Assembly: GCA_033297075.1 (NCBI GenBank)
Contig: MU858219.1
Location: 16,607 to 80,606, forward strand
Length of the DNA: 64,000 bases
Reading direction: 5' to 3'
From: Rhypophila decipiens
Taxonomy: Eukaryota; Ascomycota; Sordariomycetes; Sordariales; Naviculisporaceae
In this document: positions 1 to 10,403 of the stretch, piece after piece
How positions within the stretch are numbered: position 1 is the first letter of the stretch
Layout: every line of letters begins with the position of its first letter
Translations under genes and position numbers: made by a program
The notes under the pieces: generated by a model
Told to the model about the DNA's origin: nothing
The model's database searches: none
The model's input: only the letters and a program-made list of their open reading frames with translations

Positions 1-462
1 TACTGCGAGTATCATAGGGCGGAGTACCAACAACAGACCGCCGTGGTGGCCACAAGATCATCCCGAGGAGTGGCGCGTTCCCAGGCGACGCGAAACAACA
101 TGCAAGACTACGGAACTGCCTATCTCGATGGATACCAGCTCGGACTAAATGTCCCGGAAGGCGACAGGGAATATGCGAGGAGGGCGATGGAACAATGGGG
201 CAGAGACTCCGGCCATGACGGAGAGCGCGCTCAGAGGCGACAGGGGATGGCGGGCGTAGCCGGCCTTGTGACGCAGATGGAGATGCAGGGAGATGGTGTT
301 GCAGCTCTCCGGGGACAACCCCGTCTGATTGAGGAGGTTCAAGATGGACAACAGCAGACTCTGGGAGATTTGATTGCAGACGTGAACAGTCTTGACCTCA
401 ACCAGGCCCGGGACAGCAGAGAAGATCACACAGACAGTGATTATGTATTGGAGTTAGTGTGA
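1..462 (+). CDS. Unrecognised protein, 3' part (5' end outside window)
   Basis: The reading frame is open from the first base of the window to the TGA at 460-462, so only the last 153 residues are present and the real start lies to the left. The visible part is hydrophilic and rich in Arg, Gln, Asp and Gly, with no membrane segment or signal peptide. It contains Gln-rich stretches and an acidic C-terminus (HTDSDYVLELV). I do not recognise a family; the composition suggests a partly disordered or coiled nuclear/cytosolic protein, but that is inference. A GTG or ATG inside the fragment could be mistaken for a start, but nothing supports initiation here. Confidence 0.5.
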   Translation, partial: YCEYHRAEYQQQTAVVATRSSRGVARSQATRNNMQDYGTAYLDGYQLGLNVPEGDREYARRAMEQWGRDSGHDGERAQRRQGMAGVAGLVTQMEMQGDGVAALRGQPRLIEEVQDGQQQTLGDLIADVNSLDLNQARDSREDHTDSDYVLELV

Positions 463-1192
463 GAGCATAGCACTTGGGATTATTGGGTTTTCATGCTTGA
501 ATGATTGTCTGTCGGCGGAAACAATGGGCCGAAAACAGGCCAGATTAGCTGACGAAAGCGTACAAAACCACCGTTTTCAACAGATGACCACAGTGGCGAA
601 GCCTGAGGCATTGCTAAGAGCTATCCGGTTGCTGGGATCACTTGTTCCCGTAACTACGGATATCAACACCGGCATTGTATATATGTTGCTTGGTATATCA
701 ATGCCCGTGTGGCTCTAAATAAAGACTACCCAAGGCATTGCCAACTTTGGGTTCATCATAAAGGGTGAATTCCAAATGATTTTAGCAAAGAGGCAGCGCC
801 GACCCCGACGATTTGGCCGATCTGCCTTTCCATCCTCTTATGTAAAGACTTGCTGGGCCCATGAACTCTAACCGTGAATTTCTCCGACGGTATGTGGGAC
901 AGTTTCGTCCATAATGGAGCGCCGTCAGCCCTAGGGAGAAACGATGAAACGTACATGCCCAGTTATCCATCTCGCGTCGTGTCTTAGCTTTCCTTCTAGG
1001 TAAGGCGAAATCCTTCAGCGGTGCTAAAGCGAAGTTGTCTGGTTCTACTTGTTGAGCCGAAAGGAAAACCCCAACTCATAATTCTGCCAAGGACAAGTTC
1101 TTCCTCGAGCCAAAACGGCGACGGTGATAATCTTGCCCAATAGAAACAGAGGAGGTTTCGGTTCCAAGAAAGTACTTCGTGAGACTTTGGTC
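463..1192. other. Intergenic, no gene seen
   Basis: About 730 bp between the left-edge gene and the first small secreted protein gene. Only short overlapping frames with no family resemblance occur. It should contain the terminator of the first gene and the upstream promoter of the array. Confidence 0.5.
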
Positions 1193-1200
1193 TATATAAG
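1193..1200 (+). promoter_or_regulatory. TATA box of secreted-protein copy 1
   Basis: TATATAAG lies 131 bp upstream of the ATG at 1324. A very similar TATATAAG followed by GATG a few bases later precedes copy 2 (2562-2569), so the core promoter was duplicated with the gene. Confidence 0.5.
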
Positions 1201-1323
1201 CATCGATGATGCCCTCTCCAAGATGTGCATAATTGTTTCGTTTCAACCATCCTAAAGTCTCACGCCCCTGTCCTCAACACCCACCAATACACAAGGACAA
1301 GTTCACGGTCCTCCGCTTCCACC

Positions 1324-1707
1324 ATGGTCAAAATTACCGCCGTCGTTCTTGCCGCCCTAGCGACTCTCGCCGCTGCTAGGAACTGCACACCGGACCTTGA
1401 TTACTGCGGCAGGACTCTTCGAGCTATTGCCACTGGCAGTAAATCAAATCCCAGAATGGCCCTTGCATGCAAACTCTGGCTTGCGCAGGCGGGCAGATAC
1501 TGACAGCGTTGACTTGTAGGTAATTACGACGCTCAAATGAAGGCAGCTCTTTGAGAACGCGGTATCCCCGTCAACGAGGGGTCCATGACCAATAGTCTGT
1601 TCTACTGCGTAGGCGGGAGTAACGGAGACGTCCGGGCTTTGCTCCAATGCGCCAAAGGTTGCATTGATGGTGGGAAGGAGAGAAACGACTTTTGCAGGTT
1701 GCCGTAG
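1324..1707 (+). pseudogene. Small cysteine-rich secreted protein, copy 1, with in-frame TGA
   Basis: Exon 1 is 1324-1438, giving a signal peptide (MVKITAVVLAALATLAAA) and the family motif RNCTPDLDYCG. The intron is 1439-1519 (GTAAAT...TTGTAG). Exon 2 (1520-1707) starts SNYDAQMKAAL and hits TGA at 1552-1554. The same frame continues for 50 more codons to TAG 1705-1707 and aligns with intact copy 2, including the block GSNGDV. All six cysteines of the family are retained across the stop. It is therefore either a very recent pseudogene or a gene rescued by read-through or stop-codon RNA editing; the sequence cannot tell these apart. Without rescue the product would be a 49-residue truncated peptide. 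Confidence 0.65.
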
Positions 1708-2561
1708 GCTGTATTCTTGACTCATGTCCGGACCTTGTGAGGATTCCCTCACAAGGTATACGTACGGCCCAAAGACTATCTTCACAGCTGAGCTTCACTC
1801 GGACTTTATATACTCAAGGGATCAGACAGGGAGGCTCATGTACATCGCCTGGGGCCGTGGATCACACGTTCAATCAATCTAAAGCATCACGCCATTCTCA
1901 CAGCATTAGCACTTCATTCTTGCTTGGCTCACGTTTGTGAATCTGCATTTTCTTTGGCAAAGACCAAGGTCGTTTGCGAAGAAGCGAACCCATTATTGTT
2001 GATTGCATTTCTTCCTTGGACGGTGATTTCAATACCAGTTATTCACAAATTCCAGCGCTTCGTGCTCCGGACTCTATCGAGTTCCCCTGAACTTTGAAGA
2101 TCAGACGATGTGCCTCTCCCTTGCGTAAATGCAGGGGTATTGTTGGAGAAAACAAAGGGCATTTCATCAAAGCTACCTGTTATGGAATTCGGTTGTGATA
2201 TGATTATCTCCGACGGCATATTCATATTGTCTTCTCGACAGGCGCTACAGCCCTAAAGCTGAAACCAGGATGGGTCTCGGGCCGTTTCATGGCAGAGGTT
2301 CCCGGCTGGCGACCGAGAATTCTTCAGCTCCGTAGCGGAAGAATCTAGGCCTCAGCTCTCGCTTCTCCCTTGTTAACGACAACGAGGGGATGTTTTACTA
2401 TCGTGCATCGACTTTGGCTTTGCCTCCTGTGGCTTACAGCCCCTTGGCAAAAACGCCGACGCCAAGTATCTGAGACTATGCCGTAGCAGAATATCGTGAT
2501 GTTCTGCAATCCTCGGGTTGAAGGCATGTTCGACGACAGCAACGATCACAAACAAAAGATG

Positions 2562-2569
2562 TATATAAG
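2562..2569 (+). promoter_or_regulatory. TATA box of secreted-protein copy 2
   Basis: TATATAAG, 174 bp upstream of the ATG at 2736, followed by a long CA/CT-rich leader typical of highly expressed fungal genes. Confidence 0.5.
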
Positions 2570-2735
2570 GACGAGATGTCTCCCAGACAAACCGACAACT
2601 CAAACTCACTCTCCATCACATCATCACAACACTCAAGCATCACTTCCATCACTCTGGACCAAACATACCTCTTCATTCACCTTCTCAACTCATAAGCTTC
2701 TTCAACAACCACCAACTACCAACACCTCATTCAAA

Positions 2736-3099
2736 ATGGTCAGCTTTACCACCCTCGCCATCACCGCCCTCGCCACCCTTGCCGCCGCAAGGAACTGCAC
2801 ACCAGGCTTGAGATACTGCGGTAGCACTCTTCGCGAAATCGCGACCGGTGGTAAGTAAAAGGGAGGACCCATCTATCTTCCCCGAAAACTAACAAACCAA
2901 TTCAGACAACTACGACATCCAAATCCGCGAGGCCTTCCTAGCCTTCACCGGTAACCGCTTCGCCAGCCAGGAAGACGAGAACAAGGGCCTGTTCCTCTGC
3001 TTGCCCGGTTCCAACGGAGATGTCCTAGTCCACGAGGTCTGCGACATCTCATGCCGCGACAACGGCAATGACAACTCCGACTCGTGCAACCTTGTCTAG
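2736..3099 (+). CDS. Small cysteine-rich secreted protein, copy 2 (intact)
   Basis: Exons 2736-2850 and 2906-3099 (intron 2851-2905, GTAAGT...TTCAG) encode 102 residues. Residues 1-18 form a hydrophobic signal peptide ending AAA before RNCTPGLRYCG. The mature part of about 84 residues has six cysteines (NC, YC, LFLC, VC, SC, SC) and an acidic Asn/Asp-rich end, consistent with a disulfide-bonded secreted protein. This is the best preserved member of a four-copy tandem array (1324, 2736, 3748, 4640), and all copies share the intron position. Similar NCTPGLxYCG proteins are, from memory, common in plant-associated ascomycetes; an effector role is inference only. Confidence 0.8.
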
Positions 3100-3747
3100 A
3101 TCAGAGAGACTGGGCAGACAGGGAAGGTACCTGGTGGGGCTTGCGGTATTTGGCCGGACGGCTCCGACTGGGTTCGACATCGGGGATGGAGGTGTTGGTC
3201 ACGAGCTGGATCCTCGGGCTAAAACATGCATGAAGGGCGTTTGGATAGCATCTTAGATATATAGACTCGGAATTTGATTGCATTCCACAAACATGTGTCC
3301 TTATATCCGGATTTGTCTTGGTCATTATTCGAGGTTACACGAGCAGGAAAATAGCACTAATTCAGTGAAAGCCAACGCATGTTCAAGAGTCCATGGAGGT
3401 TTCCAGCGCAATCCGGTTATTACTAATTATAAGGCTGGAATGCAGATCCTCATCCGCCAAGCTTACATGTCTGAGTCTCGAATTCCAGTTCAGTGACATC
3501 GATATCTTTCCGGGTCTAAGAAACCCTCCACCAAAACTAATAATATTCTTCTCATCTGACCAAGCGGAACAGAAGGATTTACCATCATCTCGATCTTCCA
3601 CCTTCTCTCTTCATATCCTGGATCCTTGAGGATACTACTTCAGAATCCGTGGATTGCTCTGGAGAGAGCGATAAAAGCCAACAGCGCCCAAAACATCTAG
3701 AACTACGCGATCTTCTTTCGCCTTGGATCTACCAACCATGACCAAAT

Positions 3748-4137
3748 ATGCTGAGATATACTGTTAGCATTTTGGACCTGGCCGCCTTGGTTGCCGCGAG
3801 AAACTGCAGACGAGGAGAGATATACTATGGCGGCAGACTTGGGGATATTGCGGTACATGGTAAGTAGATCAATGTCAAGCACTCATGGTCTAAACTGACC
3901 GGCTCTGGTGCTCTCTACGCAGATAATTACGACGCTCAGATCAGAGAGGCCATGGCTGTGGATGGGTATTCGGATCCCACCTGGGATCAGATAAACAACG
4001 CCCTCTTCTACTGCGATGACGCTGCAGGAAATCTCATCATGATTATCATGTGCAGCTGGGGATGTTATAACCACAGACGACCTATGAACGACGCGTGCAA
4101 AAGGATATATCCACCACAAGCGGGGAAAGGAAAATAG
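3748..4137 (+). CDS. Small secreted protein paralogue, copy 3 (diverged)
   Basis: Exons 3748-3859 and 3923-4137 (intron 3860-3922, GTAAGT...CGCAG) encode 108 residues. The start is the second of two close ATGs; the ATG at 3738 is out of frame and stops quickly. The N-terminus (MLRYTVSILDLAALVAARNC) keeps the signal-peptide position but carries Asp in the hydrophobic core. The second family cysteine is replaced by tyrosine (IYYGG), leaving five. Exon 2 (DNYDAQIREAM...SDPTWDQINN) matches copy 4 closely. An ATAAAA box is near 3671. The frame is intact, yet the lost cysteine and weaker signal peptide suggest a decaying or neofunctionalised copy. Confidence 0.6.
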
Positions 4138-4639
4138 GCTTACCGGTGATCGGCTTGGAGTTGGACTGGAGGTCAGTCAAACCAGCGGTGGAGGAATTGA
4201 ATATCTTTTTACACCTAATGTTGTCGGCGGAAGAAAACAACTCATTTGCAAACCATGAGTAATTAGAACTGATAGTCGCAAGGGGAACTACACGTAAGAG
4301 TGGCAGAAAAGAACCTTGCTCAAAATGATTGTTGGGGCAACTACGGGCGCAGCGAGAATGCGATCAATCGAATCTGCCAGGCTTATATAGAATTCCATGA
4401 TTTTGTTGCGGTTTGGAATGCTCCAGCAGTTCTGGATAAATACCTAACTAAGACATCAGAATTCAAGAGACCCCTTCCTCAACCAAGTTGCGACGTATTG
4501 ATTTAATTGAATAAAGACCAGTGCCCTCCTCATGCGGACAACTCTCCAAACCCGGATTCACCGTTCCTCTAAAGTCTTGAATGTTGTTATCTCAGGTCCC
4601 CGAAAATTGTTAACTATCGAATCCACAATCGATACGAGA

Positions 4640-4877
4640 ATGAAATTCGCCGTCTCTGCCCTAGCCTCTTTGGCCACTCTGGTTACTGCAAGAAACTGCA
4701 CGCCGGGACTGATATACTGCGGCTTCAACCTCCGAGCTGACCATATAATTCTCTATCGTTCCCGACGGCCCAGACAACTATGACGCCCAAATCCTGGAGG
4801 CCATGGCCTTGGAAGGCTATTCCGACCCGACCTGGGATCAGATCAACAACGGTCCATACTATCGTCTAAGCGCTTAG
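4640..4877 (+). pseudogene. Small secreted protein, copy 4, donor site lost and C-terminus truncated
   Basis: Exon 1 starts at 4640 with a good signal peptide (MKFAVSALASLATLVTA) and RNCTPGLIYCG. The stretch that in the sister copies encodes IATG plus the GT donor is missing after NLRA. An acceptor-like CCCAG is present, followed by the exon-2 homologue DNYDAQILEAM...SDPTWDQINN, which ends early at TAG 4875-4877 before the last four cysteines. Unspliced, the frame ends at 4783. Loss of the donor plus the premature end make a functional product unlikely. Confidence 0.65.
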
Positions 4878-4974
4878 GTTACAAGTTAGGTTGTGCTAGG
4901 GTTACTGAATAAATTACTGGAGATGAGCAATTCGCCGTTAATACCGAGAATGGGGTGTTCTGTGACTTTGAAGT

Positions 4975-5145
4975 TGTTGCCTGAGTGTTGCCTGGGCCAC
5001 AAAGGCAGGGGGAAGCCTTTGTACCCCACCAGGCAGCGGTAGGTGCAGCACTGCCGTTAGGCCATATAAATGGCCTGCACTCTTCCCTCTTCGGTACATC
5101 ATAGCTTAGCTCCGTAGAGATCTTATCTATGATTCACCTCTCACA
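4975..5145 (+). mobile_element. Solo LTR, 171 bp
   Basis: The element starts TGTTGCC and ends CTCACA (TGT/ACA ends) and is flanked by identical 5-bp direct repeats GAAGT at 4970-4974 and 5146-5150, as expected for an LTR-retrotransposon target-site duplication. It has a TATAAA box (5065-5070) and an internal hairpin (CAAAGGC/GCCTTTG nested in TGCCTGG/CCAGGCA). No gag or pol sequence adjoins it, so it is a recombination remnant. It lies immediately 3' of the decaying secreted-protein array. Confidence 0.6.
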
Positions 5146-5150
5146 GAAGT

Positions 5151-5865
5151 TAGGTTTCGACAGTTGTCTGAATGAGAAGCGTTGTGAGTGATGAATGAGA
5201 AGCTGGTGAGCCTTAACAGAAGGAAGAAAATGATCCTTTATACCTCCATTGCCTCGATCTAGTCTTTTGGACGTTAAGCATAGACCTTTCTTCCCATGTG
5301 TGTTAATCATAAACATCACCGAGACTATTACGAGTATCTAGTGATGCACAATGCCGCCCACTTGAAATGGTCGTGATAGTTCACCTGTCGCCCATTTGAT
5401 ATAGCTATGATGAAGCAGAGGATAATGGAGGATTGTCCCTGATATGAAGCAAACGCTTATGTGGTGAGAGTAAGCTTCGACGTGGCTCATCTCAAGTTGA
5501 TTACCTCTAGCGCTTGTCAAGAGTACGAGCATTAGATGAATTCGTGGGAGTAAAACGTGATGGAATGATGCTGGGATAAGCGGGATATGATACATCAACG
5601 CCTATTTCATTCGCTTTTCTCCATCACAGGGAGTTTGTTTGCTTCTACAGAATTCTGAGCAAGAGTGATTAGCGTTCAAGGGTTTTGACAAGGCCAAACA
5701 CAGGTCCTAGCAAGATGTTTGATACTCATATGGTTGGTCTCATAGACGCTCCCAGGGGACTGAGAAGATGTATCTTCCAGGGTCACCTATTACCATGAGT
5801 CGAGAAGATAGAACATAGAAGAGATGGACTAAGTTGTATACGCCTGATAGCGTGTGAAATGAATA
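5151..5865. other. Intergenic, no gene seen
   Basis: About 700 bp without a convincing coding frame. Possible reverse-strand frames are low quality and show no family motif. Confidence 0.5.
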
Positions 5866-5923
5866 AGATAGCCCTATCTAAAGTAAATAATATGCATATT
5901 ATTTACTTTAGATAGGGCTATCT
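5866..5923. repeat. Perfect 58-bp palindrome with zero loop
   Basis: Two 29-nt arms (5866-5894 and 5895-5923) are exact reverse complements meeting at ATG|CAT. Inside, a 50-bp core that begins GCCCTATC and ends GATAGGGC is bracketed by TA dinucleotides. That arrangement fits a tiny fold-back or Tc1/mariner-type MITE remnant with TA duplication. It sits about 90 bp beyond the 3' end of the exonuclease gene and could also act as an RNA hairpin there. Confidence 0.75.
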
Positions 5924-6010
5924 CTCTGTTTGCTACTAGATAGTCATTGCTCTCCAATCACAGCCATGATGCCATCAACTCCTTTGCACTCAACCTCGAT
6001 ATCCTGATAC

Positions 6011-6988
6011 TCACTCAAAAGTCTTCTTCATTCTCTCGCCATCGTGGTAATATTCCATAGCAACAATAAAACTCTGATAATCCTGCGCCATCTCATGCTC
6101 AGTCGACCACGGACTAAACCTCTTGCTCATCCCATTAGGCTGGTAGCCCGGGCTACATGCCTCTTCGACCCTTTTTGCGCTCTCCTCCATGCCCTTTTGT
6201 CTCCACACAGGATTGATTCGCTTGTCGTAGACATCGAACAAGGCAGGCAGATGGACAACGTCACCGACACAGTAGTCGATTATTTTGGTGTCGAGGGGCC
6301 GGCGGGCGAATATGTCGCTACTTTGTGCCGTGCTTGACTCGGAACTCGCGGGCTTTTGGAGGGAGGAGTTTAACCTGAGAATGACAGTCTCGCGGGGGCG
6401 GGCGGCGTCCATCATGTCCCTGACTTCCCGCTTTGTGACTGCAAAGGCTTGACGTGCGGTGGGCTCGAGGTCGAGATCTTTTTCGATGCACTTGTCTAGT
6501 CCCTTGAGATAGGTCTTGTCACGGCGCCAAGACGCATTCTCGAAGAGCTGGACGTCGATGACGCCCGCGAGGCGGACTTGGTGGTGAGACCAGAGCGCGT
6601 CGGCGTCGTTGCGGACGTCCCAGAAGTACTTGGGGACTGTTGGATCCTCGAGAAGGGACTTTAATGTCAAGGGGGATGTGTCTTCTTGATTGTCGTCGCT
6701 GGCGTTTTCGTGGCCGTCGTCATTTGGGGCAGCAGTCGATGTGTTAAATGCCAGACTCCCAAGTGTGTATATGTCAATGATATAAGTGGCATTCAGAGGG
6801 AGCACAAACACTGTCATGAGAGACAGTGTCCCTTCCCGGCTGAGGTTTTGTCCTTCAAGATCAATGTAGAGTTTCAACGTTTCTGACGTAGAGTGGCGAC
6901 ATGCATTCAGTTGCACACTAATCTCGGCCAGAAAGTCCTTGAGCGCGTCAACGGAAGAGACAATGATGCGAAGGGTCAAGCCGGCCAT
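6011..6988 (-). CDS. DEDDy-type 3'-5' exonuclease domain protein
   Basis: A single exon of 325 residues. The three exonuclease motifs are in order: ExoI DLEG (about residues 43-46), ExoII WDVRNDADALWSH (about 123-135) and ExoIII YCVGDVVHLPALFDVY, whose Y-x3-D pattern marks the DEDDy subclass of DnaQ/RNase D-like nucleases. These enzymes remove nucleotides from 3' ends using two metals bound by the four acidic residues, all visible here. An Asp/Asn-rich insertion lies between ExoI and ExoII. No targeting signal is obvious, so nuclear or cytosolic action is likely. The substrate, RNA or DNA, cannot be told from sequence. Confidence 0.8.
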   Translation of the reverse strand: MAGLTLRIIVSSVDALKDFLAEISVQLNACRHSTSETLKLYIDLEGQNLSREGTLSLMTVFVLPLNATYIIDIYTLGSLAFNTSTAAPNDDGHENASDDNQEDTSPLTLKSLLEDPTVPKYFWDVRNDADALWSHHQVRLAGVIDVQLFENASWRRDKTYLKGLDKCIEKDLDLEPTARQAFAVTKREVRDMMDAARPRETVILRLNSSLQKPASSESSTAQSSDIFARRPLDTKIIDYCVGDVVHLPALFDVYDKRINPVWRQKGMEESAKRVEEACSPGYQPNGMSKRFSPWSTEHEMAQDYQSFIVAMEYYHDGERMKKTFE

Positions 6989-7629
6989 TTTGACGCAGTT
7001 TCCAGGGATATCAAGAAGATGCTGCGGAGTAGCCGTGGTTGTGATGTGAGATGAACGATAGGAGTTAAGATAAGGTTTTGTTCAAGTTCATAAATGCGCT
7101 ATACCCAATATGAAAATTGCCACTCGACAGCCTAACCAGATTCAGTATGCTCAGCTTTAAGAAAGCTCATGGATAACAATCCAACGTCAACACTTAAGTC
7201 CTGGCATAATTGACCTGTAAAAATCACCAACTGCTACGTGGTGCCTGGCAAACTTGAGTAGGTTCAATTTCTGGAGTACTCGTCAGTGACACATATTCAC
7301 CCAACCTCCTTCAGCCAAACAGCATCCGAGTCCCTGCTCGATGCCCACCAGCTGAGTTGTTGGTGACCCATAGATGACTACTGTACTATACTGTGGTACC
7401 TTTTTTCAGCCAGGCACCAGTCATGACTCATTCATACCTCATCGTATTCATTAATTTTATTCGACCATGACTCCATGTGTGACAATCCTCAAAACGACCA
7501 GCTACCAAACAAAAAACAAAGACACGAAACCTTTGCATATCCCATCATCATAAACACTGGAGAAAACTAGGTAAAGTTATACATTACAAGATATAACCAA
7601 AACAACCAATCCCTAAAAGTCATGGTGCG
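6989..7629. other. Intergenic, no gene seen
   Basis: Contains the promoter side of the exonuclease gene and the 3' flank of the Pth11-like gene, both on the minus strand. No further coding or repeat signal was noticed. Confidence 0.5.
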
Positions 7630-9206
7630 CTACTTCCCCCCAGCCTTGACGTTACTGCTCTGATACACCGCCCGCATAACCTGGATCTGGCCCTGCTCGC
7701 CATTTCCCCTGGCATCCTCAGCCGGCCGCCCCTCGATCCTAGTCCTCGTAGTAGGCTTCATGCCGAGCAACATCTCCTCATCCGTAATTGTCGATACCTC
7801 CCCGCCACTATTCCTCCGCGCGGCAGTGGCGGTGGTGCTCCTGCTCCTGGCCGCTCCGAGCTCGTACTCTTCCTCTTCATCCTCGTCCATCTTGTTGTAC
7901 TCGCGATGCCCATGGCCATGGCCATGGTGACTCACGCTCGACAGCGAAGCGCCCCCGTTCTTGACAGTCGACTTGTTCCCCCTCCCCGTAGTGCCCCCGA
8001 TGGTGGGCGGTTTGTAGCTCGGCGCGACAGAGTCCGAGTCAATTGAAGAAGAGTGGAAGCCCAAGACGGGGAAGTACTTGGCCATGAACGGCCTGAGCGT
8101 GGGTAAGCTCGCGCAAGTGATTGCGCAGGTTAACTCGCCGATTGACCAGCCCGATGACTCGACATGTTGCCACGTCACGTCGCTACCTATTTCTAAATAC
8201 TTGATTCGGATGACTGAGATAGCTACTGTAAAGAAGCCGAGCGAAAAGATGCCTAGTAGTACCAGCTTCTGGCGTGTCTTCAGGTTGAGTGTACGGATCG
8301 CCGGTAAAGGGAGAACGAAGATAAGAATATCGGTAATAATATTACCACCGGCATTGACATAGATCTGTGGTGAGTTGGGCATACAATCTGCCTTAATCGT
8401 ACGATCCCAGAGCCCTGCAATGGGCCGGCAAATAAGTAAGGCGATGAGGACCTGGGCAAAGGACCATGCGCCGACAAGCACAATAGCACCAATATAGATT
8501 AGACGCATACGGGGGAGCGCAACAGCAAAGATGCGGTAGTATTGGATCAAGAAGGTCATTTTTGCTGCGCAGAGCCCGGCGTGGTAGAGGAGGAGGGTCA
8601 CCCAGAAGGTCTGCAGTGGTACAGAACTTGTCAGCTGGACTGGATAATGCACGGATGGGACATGGATGGATGGGACATGGATGGATGGGACATGGATGGA
8701 TGGGACATGGATGGATGGGACATGGATGGATGGGACATGGATGGATGGGAGACGGAGGGATGGGACATGGAGGAATGGGAGATGGGGGATAAGAGATGGG
8801 TGAGACAACCAACCTTCCAGTAGGTCGGGATGAGGGTTGGGGGCTGAACGGCAAAAATGTGCTTTCCCAGGCCGTATTGGGTTGCTGGAGTGAGGTGAGC
8901 TCTGTCAGTCATGGTTCTCAGAAGAGTTGAAGGGACGCACTTACAGATGCCGATGATGATGCCCTCGCCCCACGTAATTACCATAGCAATTAAAGCCGCC
9001 CAGTCGTCGGCGCCCATCTTGTCGATGATGACCTTGCGCGTCCATATCCGCATCGCCACCATAGCGGTAGAAACGACGAGGCAGAGCGTGACGCAGAAGA
9101 TCACGAGCCCGGAGCGGTTATCGTGGAAGCCCGGGATCATCTCGGGAGGTACGGGAGGCCCAGAAGGCCCGCTTCCTACTCCTGCAACAGGGTTATCGCC
9201 GGCCAT
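7630..9206 (-). CDS. Pth11/SAT4-type rhodopsin-domain membrane protein
   Basis: Exons on the minus strand are 9206-8945, 8884-8814 and 8610-7630; introns are 60 bp and 203 bp, all frames join, and the product is 437 residues. Seven hydrophobic segments with the family signatures ADDWAALIAMV, YGLGKHI and LLLYHAGLCAAKMTFLIQYYRIF identify the fungal integral-membrane rhodopsin-like (PF20684-type) family that includes Pth11-like receptors. There is no N-terminal CFEM domain. The cytosolic tail has a His-Gly run (HHGHGHGH) and an acidic block (DEDEEEEYE). I chose the MAGDNP start; an in-frame ATG at 9287 would only add 27 residues. The second intron is filled by a minisatellite. The ligand is unknown. 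Confidence 0.8.
8652..8790. repeat. 15-bp minisatellite inside an intron
   Basis: About nine tandem units with a 15-bp period; GGGACATGGATGGAT on the plus strand recurs from 8657, with the last units degenerate. The array lies wholly within the 203-bp intron 8611-8813 of the rhodopsin-domain gene. Because 15 is a multiple of three, frames stay open through it and give misleading pentapeptide-repeat ORFs on both strands. Confidence 0.85.
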
Positions 9207-10403
9207 GTTCAAAAGTTGGGTCGGGTATCGTATCCGTAAAGTCAAGATCGATAAAGCACCCGGGAGGCACAGCGGGGGTCTCTCCACAAAGAATGGAGAC
9301 CAAGAAACAGAACCAAGAGATCCGTTGGACGGAAAGCTGGGCTGGCGCTGGCGCCCTTTTTATCTTTTTCTTCCTCCTCCGTCAGATCGTCGAGGGCTAG
9401 AACCAAAACTGATCGAACTAGAAAACATGTCGAAAGGACAGTCAAAGAAGGACCCGGCCGAGCGGCAATGCCCAGCAGAGGCCCGAGCTCCGTCGCACTG
9501 GGCAGACTCGGGGGAGACACTGGGAGATTGGCAGGTCCTGCGATCGTGGGCCGTCTTTCCTGTCATGGCGCGATACCACCTTTCCCCGGGAAATGGAAAT
9601 TCTTGCTAGTGGCAAGTCAAGGCGATGTCAAAGCGTTCCTGGGCGTGTCGATTCACCGTGGCAGCGGACTTGCTTGGCGCATACTTGGCGGCCCATACCG
9701 GTATACTTACCCCGCAAATATCGACAAATTTCTTGGTCGACACTCGTTAGCTCGCACGGCTCGATCGCAGGATTTGCACTACGCGGTTTTGTTCCGTGGG
9801 ACTAGGCTGTTTTGGTTGTTGCAAACGACGTCGGTTGCAAAGGTCGGTTGAGTTGGGGAGCCAAAAAAACAGAGAAGGAAAAAAAAGGTAAACTCCGTAT
9901 CCATATCAAGCCCGTTCAGAACCGACACGCGGTTTGTGTGGATCGATCACTCGGCCTTCAGATATCTTGTTCACGACCTTGATCGTGAGCACCGAAGTTG
10001 ACTTCAGTCTGACGCTCTTTTGGAAGAAGAAGGTGGCTTTTGTGCGACCTTGTGTGGGAAGTGGAGTGTGTGGGCTGACACTAGTGTTCTCTTTTTAGTG
10101 TACGGATACAATTCAGGGGTTTGTCGTTTGAACTAGAACGGTTTCCAGGAGGCATCTTGGCGATTGGTCGTCGTCTTACGTAAATGGCACGCTGTGTGAG
10201 ACGATTAGCTGACTAGTATTATTGCAACTTTTCCTTTCTATCGTCTTTCTAAGATATTCGTTTCTGATTCTAGGATGAGCGAAGAAACGACAAAGGAAAC
10301 AGTTAGCACAGTGAAACCCAGTCTCCGATGGGCATCTTTAATACAAACAGGCTTTCATAGAGTACAGAGACAAAGACAAACAAATACATACACCCATCGA
10401 ACG
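9207..10403. other. Intergenic, promoter region of the Pth11-like gene
   Basis: About 1.2 kb. Frames here overlap neighbouring genes or lack any family resemblance. It contains pyrimidine-rich stretches just upstream of 9206 (on the minus strand). No gene seen. Confidence 0.5.

Noticed and set aside
8542..8823. Pentapeptide-repeat proteins on both strands across the minisatellite
   Set aside because: The 15-bp unit keeps several frames open. The coding strand has GT and AG sites that splice the array out and restore a conserved membrane-protein sequence.
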